NCBI GenBank assembly: GCA_963783095.1
Contig: CAWAMR010000018.1
Span: 124,001-188,000 of the forward strand
DNA: 64,000 nt
Source: CAWAMR01 sp963783095
Lineage (GTDB): Bacteria; Planctomycetota; Planctomycetia; Gemmatales; Gemmataceae
Direction: 5' to 3'
A model generated the notes under the pieces. It was not told the DNA's origin. It ran no database searches and saw only the letters and a list, made by a program, of their open reading frames with translations. The position numbers and the translations under genes were made by a program. The first letter of the stretch is position 1; the number at the start of each line of letters is the position of its first letter. Positions 18,387 through 27,189 of the stretch are shown piece after piece.

Positions 18387-19140
18387 GGCAATGTCCTTGA
18401 TCGTTGTGGTCGTAGAGAGGATGAGTGCCGACGGCCCAGCGGTGACTCATTCCCGAAAACAGCATCGAGGCACGATTTTGCCAGCGCTGGGCAAACCGCC
18501 CCGTCGAGAGCTGATGGCGACAACACCGCCAGCGCCAGCCCCGCGGCCGAGATACCCCGGCGCTCCAGGCGCTGCGCAAGGCGTGTCGGCCTTCCTCCAA
18601 TCGCCGCTTCAAAGTACTAATCGACCAGCCGAGTTGTTCCGCGGCTTCGTCGCGGCTCAGGCCGGACAGATAGCACAGCAAGAGCGGCAAACGCAGTCGC
18701 TCCGGCAAATGTTGCAATTCCTCATCGAGGGCGGTTCGCACTTCACGCCAAACGAGATCGGTTTCCGCCGTAGCCGCGGTACTCGGCTCCGGCGCATTCT
18801 CGATGGAAACGACTCGTCGCTTTCGCGCCCGGGCAGCGATGCGGCAGGTCGTCGTGTAAAGCCAATTCGGCACCGATTGTCGTTGGCGAATCGACTTCGC
18901 CAGTCGGGCCAGGCTCAGGAATACCGCTTGAAAGACGTCGGCGGCGTCGGCGGCATTGTTGACCAGTCGGCGGGCAGTCCCCAGCACCATCGGCCCGTGC
19001 CGGTCGAGCAGAACCTCGAACGCCTGATGGTCGTTTGCGTCAATGAATTGCCGCAAAAGTTGCGCATCCGCCTGAAGGGCGGCCTCATCCGCCAATTGGC
19101 GGAGGCAACGTCTCACGGATTCAACGGCTTGCTTGGACAT
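18383..19140 (-). CDS. ECF RNA polymerase sigma factor, one frame break
   Basis: Starts MSKQAVESVRR at 19140. Region 2 appears as AFEVLLDRHGPMVLGTARRLV followed by DAADVFQAVFL, and region 4 as LPLLLCYLSGLSRDEAAEQL with the helix-turn-helix 'GWSISTLKRRLEEGR'. The frame breaks at about 18569-18578 (TTGCGCAGCGCC); adding one C yields 'ALRQRLERRGISAAGLALAVL', the usual start of the planctomycete sigma tail. It then runs to a TGA overlapping the WD40 ATG. It should direct RNA polymerase to its own regulon, with the attached or coupled WD40 membrane protein as likely signal input. Divergent from a paralogous locus across 229 bp. Confidence 0.85.
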
Positions 19141-19369
19141 AATGGATAAGTACGCGCCGAGGCAAAAGGGGTCCAATATTTTTCGCTGCCGGCCCGATGG
19201 CGCATCGCGATTATCGTTTCGCCGGACGGTTCAAAATCCCGATCAGCAATCCTTGTACCGGTGCCCTCAGCACATTTAACCTGCTTTTTTTTCAACTCGC
19301 GTATCAAATTGCGACCACTCGGCAGATAAAGTGTTAGAGAGCAGACGATAGCAGCGTCGAGGGAGCGCC

Positions 19370-22300
19370 GTGACGAGAAACGACATCCATCATCTTCGTG
19401 GAGTTGTCCTGCAACCGGACCCGGCCGGGCTGACCGATGCGGAACTGCTTAGCTGTTTCGTTGAACAGCGCGCTGAAACCGCCTTCGCGGCCCTTGTCCG
19501 GCGGCACGGCTCAATGGTATGGGGTGTATGCCGCCGTGTCTTGACCAACCATCAGGATGCCGAGGATGCGTTCCAGGCCGCGTTTCTCGTCCTCGCCCGC
19601 AAAGCCGCAACCCTTGTGCCAAGAGCCCTGGTGGGGAACTGGCTGTACGGCGTTGCCCGTCATGCGGCACTCCACGCCGCCAGGACGGCGGCCCGGCGGA
19701 GAGAGCGAGAAAGACAGGTAGTTATTATGCCCGAACCCGCTATGGCCGACAACGACCCCTGGCCGGACCTGCAACCGATTCTCGACCAGGAGTTGAGCCG
19801 CCTGCCGGACAAATATCGCGCCGTCGTTGTCCTGTGCGATCTGGAGGGCAAGGGACGCAAAGAAGCGGCCCGCCAACTGGGCTGCCCCGAAGGGACGGTA
19901 GCAGGGCGCTTGGCGCGGGCGAGGGCAATGCTGGTGAAACGCCTCACTCGGCGCGGAGTAACCCTTTCGAGCGCCGCGCTGTCGGTGGTGCTTTTACAGA
20001 AGGTAACGTCCGGCAGTGCCCCCGTGTCCGTAATATCTTCCACGATCAGGTGCGTAAGCCTGTTTGTGCCGGGCCAAGTAGCCAATGATGCGATTTCAGC
20101 CAACGTGGCCATCCTAACGGAAAAGGTGCTCAAGATGATGCTGATAAACAAACTCAGAACGATGACGTTGGGTCTGCTGGTGCTGGCTGCGTTTGCCCTC
20201 GGGGGAGGGCTGCTCGTCTATCAGGAGATGGCCGGCCAGGAGAAACCGCTGTCTCCTTCTGCAGCCGGATCAGGCACGCAGGCCGAGCCCTCCGCGTCAG
20301 ATGATGCGCGGAAGGAAGCACCGCCGGCCGACATGGGAAAGAAGGCGGAAAAGAAGGGGCCTCGTGTCGACCGCCTCGGCGACCCTTTGCCGCCAGGAGC
20401 CTTTAACCGCCTTGGTTCCCAGCGCTTCCGCAACAGCGACCGTGTCGCCAATTTGGCCTATTCTCCGGACGGCAAAGCTATCGCTTCGGCTTGTGCGGAT
20501 GGTTCCGTACGACTCTGGGAAGCCGCTACGGGCAAGCTGCGCTGGCGTTTAGAGACCGATAAGGAGATTAATGTTCAAGGTCTGCCGCTCATCCTGGGCC
20601 TCCAACATGCCCTCGCTTTTAGCAGGGATGGCAAGAAATTAGCGATGCTGAATGCGTTCGAATACGTGGTCATAGACGCCGGCACCGTCAAGGTGTTGGT
20701 GCGCCAAAGGTTGCCGGCACCACAGAAGGGCCTTGCAAAAGGCACCAGCACTTGTGCCATCGCGCCCGACCTGGCTACGTTCGCCCTTGGCTTGGAGGAC
20801 GGCACAATAGAGCTCCACGATGCTGCTAGTGGGAAAGAGAACCTGCACTTCACGGCGGGAGAAAAGAACCAAAGAGAATTCCCCGTCCTGCGCGGAGGGA
20901 GCCTCGAATTCTCAGCCGATGGCAAAACCATTTATGCGTTGTCGTTTATAAAGTCGAGCGTCATGGTCTTTGACACAACCACCGGCAAACTTAAGGACAC
21001 ATTGAAAATCGACGACCCGCCGACCAATCGGCCTGGTAGTATGCCGCCTGGCAACAATGACCTTGTCCAGAGATTCTCAGCAGTTGGCGATAACCGGCAC
21101 TGTTATGGGCAAAAATCCTCCCGAAGCGCGACAGATATTTTGGGATTTGCCGGCCGGCAAACCGCGGCACGTTGTCAGTGTCCCACGAGCGTTTAATGGC
21201 GGTGCCTTTTCCCCGGATGGCAAGTTTTTCGCTGGCCCTGCCGCCCGGGATATCGTGTTTTTCAACACCGCGACCGGTAAAGACGAGCGGCGCATGCCGT
21301 TGCCTGCCAGCGCCTTTACCTTGGCGTTTGCGCCAGACGGCAGTACGCTGGCCGCAGGCGACCTGGCGAACATAACGCTACTGAATGTTGCAACGGGAAA
21401 GGTGCAAGCGCCCGTGCCGGAGCCGAAGGGAACACCATTCGCAACCCAATTTCGAGCCGGCGGCAAACAGCTTATTTCCTTCGGCACCGACGGTGTCTAC
21501 TGGTGGGATCTCGCAGGCGGACAAATCGTCCGGCATTTCCAATACGAGCAGCCGGGGCCGAGGCCCCTTCTCGGACATGTCCTTTCGCCCGACGAGAAAG
21601 TAATCGTCACCAGTGGGAGCGGTGGCGATCTGGAACTTGTTGACGTCGCCGCCAACAAGCAGCTGCACACGTTGAAAGGTCACAAATTCCCAAGAAGCGC
21701 TGCGTTTTCGCCGGATGGTTCCAGGCTCTATTCGGCGGGTAACGGCCGGGTAATCGTGTGGGACGTGCAGAACGGCAAACAGCTCCTGGAATGGGAAAGC
21801 CCCAACGTGGCGAACCTTGCTGTGTCGCCCGACGGCCGCTGGGTGGCATATTGGACATCGGACCGGATCGGCAACTCGTTCGCGAGAAATAAGCCTCCCG
21901 AAGGGACTTATGACATACGGTTGTGGGATGTGGGGGCCGGCAAGTTGGCACGCCGTTTGACGCTGCGGGGCGGAGCGGCTCTGGACGCGGTGTTCTCAGC
22001 CGATAGTACACGCCTGGTGATCGTAGGTGGCGATCCGGGCCAGCACGGTTTTTCGTCTTCCACGCTCGGAAAATCCAACGTCTTACAGATTTGGGACGTG
22101 GCCACGGGCACGGAGGTGCGCACCTTCCGCGGTAACCAGGAGCGGGCCATTTGCGTAGCCATCTCGCCCGATGGGCGCACGATTGCCACCGGCAAATGGG
22201 ATTTTACCCACGACGGTGCCGGTACCGACTATGCGCTGCACCTGTGGGATGTAGCCACCGGAACGGAGCGCGGCCAGATCCTGGGACACCAAAGTCGCGT

Positions 22301-22898
22301 TCAATCGGTGAACTTCTCGCCCGACGGGCGCTGGTTGGCGGCAACCAGTGCCGATGCGCCAATCTTTATCTGGGACGTCTATGCATTGAAGAAACCGCTA
22401 TCACCGGCCAAAGGGCTGACCAAAGAGGACAAGGACAAACTCTGGCAGGAACTGGCCAGCGCAGACGCGACCAAGGCATTCCAGGCCGTACGCGAGTTGA
22501 TCGCCAGGCCGGATGAAGCGGTCTCGCTTCTGCAAGCCGGCTGGAAGCGGGTGCCGCGGGCGACTACCGAACAAATGCAGAAATGGATCGAGGATCTGGA
22601 CAGCAACCAGTCTAGCGTCCGAGAAAAGGCCCAAGCTGAATTGGACCTGCACCTCGCCGGCCACGAACAGTTGCTGAGCAAAGCTCTTGCCAAGTCCACG
22701 CTCGAACAACGCAATCGGCTGGCGGAGATCCTCAACCGGCTTCATCCGGGGCAGCTCCAGCGCACGCGGATGCTCGAGGTTCTGGAAAGAATCGGCAGTG
22801 GCCCGTCACGTCAGTTCCTACAGACGCTGGCAGGGCAGACCGACGATGTGGAAACGTCGCGCGAAGCGACCGCGGGACTCGAACGCTTGAAGCGATGA
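19370..22898 (+). CDS. ECF sigma factor-transmembrane-WD40 fusion, one frame break
   Basis: One protein of about 1175 residues from a GTG at 19370 (GAGGGAG upstream). Sigma region 2 (AFAALVRRHGSMVWGVCRRVL) and region 4 (RAVVVLCDLEGKGRKEAARQL) lie in residues 1-190. A transmembrane helix (TLGLLVLAAFALGGGLLVY) follows near residue 270, then a WD40 propeller (AYSPDGKAIASACADGSVRLW onward) and the same C-terminal helical tail as the neighbour. The frame breaks at 21042-21047: GCCGCC would be GCGCC when corrected, giving 'GSMRLATMTLSRDS'. The topology puts the sigma domain inside and the propeller outside, so release by proteolysis is a natural hypothesis. Confidence 0.85.
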
Positions 22899-22943
22899 TG
22901 AAGGAGATCCCAGGAACGACAATCCCCTGATTCGCTTAGTACA

Positions 22944-24053
22944 TTATTGCTTCGCCAAACGATTCAAAATCTCGATTCCTCGTAGGAGCGTTTCATCCTT
23001 CGCGGCATAACTGACCCGGAAATGGGTATCACATCTGCTAAAAGTGATGCCCGGAATGATGAGCAAGCCATGCCGAACCGCTTCCGTGACGAATTCGGTT
23101 GCGGTTCCCCACGGCGCTTTGGGAAAGAGGTAGAACGCCCCGCCGGGTTTCACGAATTCAAACCGCTCGCGCAAGCCGTCGCAAAATAAATCGCGTTTTC
23201 GACGATAGTCCGCGACGATCGATGAAGTATCTTCATTCAGTGCAGCGGTGCCGCCATGTTGAACGATGCTGGGCGCACAAACAAATGTGAACTGCTGGAG
23301 TTTTGCCATCTCGTTGATGAGTACCTTCGGTCCATGCGCAAACCCAAGTCGCCAGCCGGTCATGCCGTAGGCTTTGCCAAACCCATCGACGACGAGCACG
23401 TCCGGATGAAACTCCGCAGCACAACGATAAGGCTGCTCATAGCGGAAGACGCGGTAAATCTCATCGCTGATGAGCACGATTTGTTTCTCGGCGGCGAGTT
23501 GTGCCAGCTCATTCAAAGTTTGGTTGGGAATGACCGTTCCGGTCGGGTTCGATGGACTGGAAAAGAGAATCACCTTGGTTCGCGGCGTAATCGCCGAGCG
23601 GATTTTTTCGACATTTACGGCGAAATCAGGATAGGTATCGACGACGACCGCTTTGCCGCCCGCCAGCGTAATCATGTGCGGATAGGCAACGAAATAGGGA
23701 TCGAGAATGATTACTTCATCGCCGGGATTCACCGTCGCATAAAGAGCCAGCAACAATGCACCGCTCGTGCCACTGGTGATGAGGACTTCTCGATCGGATT
23801 GACCCAACGGCGCGACTAACTTGTTGCGAATCGCGTCGCGCAACTCGGGGATGCCCTGAGTGATCGTGTAGCCATTATCGCCGCGATCGATCGCGGCATG
23901 AACCGCGGCCTTCACTGCGGGAGCAACATCGAAGTGAGGCTGCCCGATGCTCAAGTTGACTGGATCTTTGAGATTCCGGCCCAGCTCGAAAATCTTGCGA
24001 ATGCCCGACATTTCGATCGTTTGCATCCGGTCCGCGATCCAGTGATCGTGCAT
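22944..24053 (-). CDS. Class I/II pyridoxal-phosphate aminotransferase
   Basis: A 369-residue fold-type I aminotransferase. The ATG at 24053 follows AGGAGA with good spacing. Visible are the PLP-phosphate-binding TSGTSGALLL (about 93-102), the NPTG substrate-binding motif (169-172), the cofactor Asp in SDEIY (Asp197) and the Schiff-base Lys227 in DGFGKAYGMTGWRLGF. It belongs to the aspartate/aromatic aminotransferase group; the exact amino donor is not evident. It is convergent with the sigma-WD40 gene and lies 61 bp downstream of the toxin-antitoxin pair. Intact, unlike many neighbours. Confidence 0.88.
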   Translation of the reverse strand: MHDHWIADRMQTIEMSGIRKIFELGRNLKDPVNLSIGQPHFDVAPAVKAAVHAAIDRGDNGYTITQGIPELRDAIRNKLVAPLGQSDREVLITSGTSGALLLALYATVNPGDEVIILDPYFVAYPHMITLAGGKAVVVDTYPDFAVNVEKIRSAITPRTKVILFSSPSNPTGTVIPNQTLNELAQLAAEKQIVLISDEIYRVFRYEQPYRCAAEFHPDVLVVDGFGKAYGMTGWRLGFAHGPKVLINEMAKLQQFTFVCAPSIVQHGGTAALNEDTSSIVADYRRKRDLFCDGLRERFEFVKPGGAFYLFPKAPWGTATEFVTEAVRHGLLIIPGITFSRCDTHFRVSYAAKDETLLRGIEILNRLAKQ

Positions 24054-24114
24054 ATGGTGTCTCCTGTTTCCGTTCAAAGCGGCCAAGGGTTGGCGATGCC
24101 AAGAACAATCAGCC

Positions 24115-24474
24115 CTACGCGCCGACATCCGGTGGTCGAATGCGCAGCTCGTCCAGCTTCCACCGTAATGATCGCACCTCGGGTTAGTTCATCACCATAT
24201 TTCGCAAGCACTTGTTGACACACAGTTCCCTGCTGGCGTACGGAAATGTTGACCAGCCGTAGAATGCCGTGATGCGGCAAGCCCCGCCGAACCGCCAATT
24301 CGCCGAAGTCCTTATCCAACGTGATGAGTGGACGCTGCTCCCGGAACGCCTGCGCAGAATATCTTCGTCGCCCGGATCGCGTGCAAGGTCACCGGTCCAA
24401 AACACATCATGGCCGGCAGCCTGAAGTTCGGCCTTTACGCCACCCCAGACGCACGTGTCAAGGAGCAAGTTCAT
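24115..24474 (-). CDS. DUF5615 PIN-like toxin, two frame breaks
   Basis: About 119 residues, starting MNLLLDTCVWGGVKAEL at 24474 by ATGA overlap with the upstream DUF433 gene. The PIN-like acidic residues appear at the start (LLLDTC) and in LITLDKDFGELAV, and the usual DUF5615 ending 'RIRPPDVGA' appears after correction. Breaks lie at 24352-24355 (TGCGCAGG) and 24142-24145 (TGCGCATT), both on GCGC. DUF5615 proteins are predicted ribonucleases of type II toxin-antitoxin systems. If the breaks were real the toxin would be dead. Family call made from motifs only. Confidence 0.75.
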
Positions 24475-24722
24475 GCGGCGGACTCGATCTTGAGGGGTTC
24501 GATGCGTTCGTGCCCGACCAGACGACGGGCATAAACCAGACAAGCCTGGATGTCTTCCATTTCCAACCAGGGGTAGCCCTGCAGCAACAATTCCGGCGTG
24601 TCTCCGGCAGCGAGCATCCCCAGCACATGCTCTACCCCAAGGCGACGGCCGCGAATGATGGGCTTACCGCCAAAGATGTTCGGATTCAGCGTGATCCGTT
24701 CAAGAAGTTTCTGTTCGTCCAT
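24471..24722 (-). CDS. DUF433 antitoxin
   Basis: An 83-residue protein from ATG 24722 (an in-frame ATG at 24764 is also possible). It has the DUF433 signature ITLNPNIFGGKPIIRGRRLG followed by 'VEHVLGMLAAGDTPELLLQGYPWL', a winged-helix-like fold found in antitoxins. Its stop overlaps the toxin start by four bases, the normal antitoxin-first order. It should neutralise the DUF5615 partner and autorepress the pair. Confidence 0.82.
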   Translation of the reverse strand: MDEQKLLERITLNPNIFGGKPIIRGRRLGVEHVLGMLAAGDTPELLLQGYPWLEMEDIQACLVYARRLVGHERIEPLKIESAA

Positions 24723-24876
24723 CGTTTGTCCCCAGTTCCGTTTCCGGTGGTCCATACTCGTCATGTGAAATTAAAGCTTGCAATGTCCGGTTCGGACAAG
24801 ACTTTCAGTTGGCCGACAGTATGCCGCTCATCTGAAACCCTCAAGAGCAATTATAGCCTTACTCTTTCCGGCCATC

Positions 24877-26121
24877 TCAATTCGACAGACTCGACTCGTT
24901 CGGCAACAAATACGCTGCCTGCATCTTGGTTAGGGTGTCGATGGCGTTATCGATCGGAACCGCTCGATAGCGCCCTTCGACCGATTCCACCAATTTGAGC
25001 CGGACTAGCTTCTCGATGGCGTCGCCGATCTCGAAGTCGATTTTCAAATTGATCCGCTTCTCAAGCTCCAGTTCGATATAGTCGTCCAGCTCGTCCTCAG
25101 TCCAGCCGCGTTCACCCGCATAGCGCCAAAGGAAGAAATAGCCGAGGATCGCCTCCCGGCTCTCCTGCTCTTCCGCTTCATCGAGAATGCGATAGAGAAG
25201 TCCCGCATTGTTGTCGAGATTTTGGTAGTACAGGCTCTGGGTCAGCGTGTACATGTAGTTCTTCTTGGTCGACTGAAATCCTGCCCAGGTCTTGTAAGCG
25301 TAGCCGAGCACCAGTGCGATCGGGGCGTAGAGTACCAGGGCCGCAGCCCAGAACGCCCCCGACAATGCTTGAAGCATCGACTCAAAGGAAAAGGCGATCT
25401 TGTAAAACACGTAGCCGATCGTACTCGCCGTCGATGCGCCCAGTTTACCCCGGTCCCAAAGTTTCATTTTGATGCGCATGCCGGGGAAGACCATCTCCAG
25501 ATCCATTTTGGGAATGTCCTTGAACATCTTCATGAAAATGTGTTCGACATCGGCATCGGGTCCAAGACGCTTGTGCGGTTTCTGTTTGACGATGATTACC
25601 ATGCGCTGTAGCGTAGGTACGGCGACATCGAATTTTTGCCACCATTTCCACCAGTGCTTCTTGGTGCGATGGCCGATGTGTTCGCCTCGAAAGAACAGTT
25701 CGACTTTTTCAAAGCAGTTCCAATCGACATCCATGTCGATGCCCCAGTAACTCGCTCCGTGCATGGCGTCGTCCATCTGGGCACGCGTCATGCGAACGTA
25801 GTTGGCTCGTTCGAGTAATTGGATGAACTCGGCGAATAAATCTTCCTGTCGTTGTTGCTTCTGTTCCGGCGTCAAAGGCGTGAGCGTCCGCAGATCGGAA
25901 TCGGGATCGAAGGGAATATAGGCGATTTTGAGCCGTTCGAGCCGTTCGTGATACTCCCGATGAAAGTGCGTCATGACCTTGGAAGCAAAGGCGCGAAAGC
26001 GCTGTTGATCCTGGCTCGACACTTTCTGCTCGGCCAGCGGGCCGCGTTCGGTGCAGAGCAATTCGACCAGATCGCCGCAGTGCAGCGGGATAAAATGTTC
26101 CCGATCCTTGAAGACAGCCAT
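24877..26121 (-). CDS. DUF3754 (TMEM143-like) membrane protein
   Basis: A 414-residue protein from ATG 26121 (GAGGT upstream). The N-terminal soluble part starts with DREHFIPLHCGDLVELL. Two closely spaced transmembrane helices follow near residues 270-310 (ALSGAFWAAALVLYAPIALVLG), with a C-terminal soluble domain containing NNAGLLYRILDEAEEQESREAIL. This matches the DUF3754/TMEM143 family, whose function is unknown. It lies 42 bp after the kinase gene at 26164-27060 on the same strand, so the kinase may phosphorylate or regulate it. Confidence 0.72.
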   Translation of the reverse strand: MAVFKDREHFIPLHCGDLVELLCTERGPLAEQKVSSQDQQRFRAFASKVMTHFHREYHERLERLKIAYIPFDPDSDLRTLTPLTPEQKQQRQEDLFAEFIQLLERANYVRMTRAQMDDAMHGASYWGIDMDVDWNCFEKVELFFRGEHIGHRTKKHWWKWWQKFDVAVPTLQRMVIIVKQKPHKRLGPDADVEHIFMKMFKDIPKMDLEMVFPGMRIKMKLWDRGKLGASTASTIGYVFYKIAFSFESMLQALSGAFWAAALVLYAPIALVLGYAYKTWAGFQSTKKNYMYTLTQSLYYQNLDNNAGLLYRILDEAEEQESREAILGYFFLWRYAGERGWTEDELDDYIELELEKRINLKIDFEIGDAIEKLVRLKLVESVEGRYRAVPIDNAIDTLTKMQAAYLLPNESSLSN

Positions 26122-26163
26122 AGGTATGACCTCATCGATAGTCGGCAGCAATGGTACGAAGGG

Positions 26164-27060
26164 TTATTCGTCGCCCGGCTCGGAAGATTCATCGTCCCAC
26201 GATATACCAGGATCGATTTCGGCATCCACAGGTTCGCCTAACTCAACGGCGATCTCACGCAATGTCGAAAGAACCTGGCTCATATGTTCAGGTCGATGGT
26301 TCGGATTGAACGCCAAACACCGCCTAAGAAGATCCTCCAAGGACGCTGGAATGGTGGAATTGAACTCCGATGCCGGTTTGAGAAGAGAATTCCATGTTTT
26401 CTCGGTCATCCGAACATTTGCGGTCGTTCCCATGACCGAAGGCGGGAGCTTGAGCGTGGCCATACGATAGAAAGTGGCCCCGAAGTTGAAAATCTCGGTC
26501 CTTTCATTGACAACCCGGCCCCGGGCAGTTTCCGGAGCAATGTATTCGGGCGTGCCCTGGATGCGATCTTTGGCTTCGCCCCTGCACCAGGCCAGTCCAT
26601 AATCGATGATTTTCACCTCACCCCGTTTGCCGATAAGAATATTATTGGGTTTCAGGTCCGCGTGATAAACACCTTTGCCGTGCATATGGATCATGCCGGA
26701 TGCAATCAGGAAAAAAGTCGGCACTAGTTTTTGCATCGGCATCGGCGGAACCTGGTCGAGGGGCTTACCATTGACGAATTCGATGAGCATTTGAACTTTA
26801 CGAATCTTGAACATCCAGTTCCTCTGTGTCTCCAGGCAGTAAATCTTGATCAGGTTGGGATGGTTGAGCATTTGCGACACGCGAAATTCATGCCGTGCTT
26901 GCTCCAGAAACTTCATCTCATCGGCATCGGCGAGAGAAACGACCTTTAACGCGTATTCTTTGGAATCGGCCTTTCTGCGGATGTGTAAAATAGTACTGTG
27001 AGCGCCGGTGCCAAGGGTACTGATAACCTGATATTTGCCGATTCGATCGATCGTAGCCAT
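26164..27060 (-). CDS. Soluble Ser/Thr protein kinase
   Basis: A 298-residue protein consisting almost only of a kinase domain, without a transmembrane helix. It has a glycine loop (LGTGAHSTIL), the VAIK-type Lys in YALKVV, a catalytic loop HADLKPNNILI (HRD as HAD, keeping the catalytic Asp, Lys and Asn), the metal motif as DYG in IIDYGLAW, and the activation-loop end GTPEYIAPE. It should be active despite the Arg-to-Ala change; loss of the RD Arg usually means control other than by activation-loop phosphorylation. Start at 27060 (MATIDRIGKYQV). Two-gene operon with the DUF3754 protein. Confidence 0.85.
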   Translation of the reverse strand: MATIDRIGKYQVISTLGTGAHSTILHIRRKADSKEYALKVVSLADADEMKFLEQARHEFRVSQMLNHPNLIKIYCLETQRNWMFKIRKVQMLIEFVNGKPLDQVPPMPMQKLVPTFFLIASGMIHMHGKGVYHADLKPNNILIGKRGEVKIIDYGLAWCRGEAKDRIQGTPEYIAPETARGRVVNERTEIFNFGATFYRMATLKLPPSVMGTTANVRMTEKTWNSLLKPASEFNSTIPASLEDLLRRCLAFNPNHRPEHMSQVLSTLREIAVELGEPVDAEIDPGISWDDESSEPGDE

Positions 27061-27121
27061 GCCGCATCTCGCCCCGGATGTTTGAGGTGGAATCTTCAGC
27101 ATCTTAGCGGTTCTTGACGAT

Positions 27122-27180
27122 GATGACAGGGTGACAAGGGTCGGTAAATGACAAGGTGACAAGGTGACAAGGTGACAAAG
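27122..27180. repeat. GTGACAAG tandem repeats
   Basis: Six near-copies of a 9-bp GGTGACAAG unit fill the spacer between the divergent kinase and putA genes and run into the putA start region. Confidence 0.75.
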
Positions 27181-27189
27181 TGAACGACA

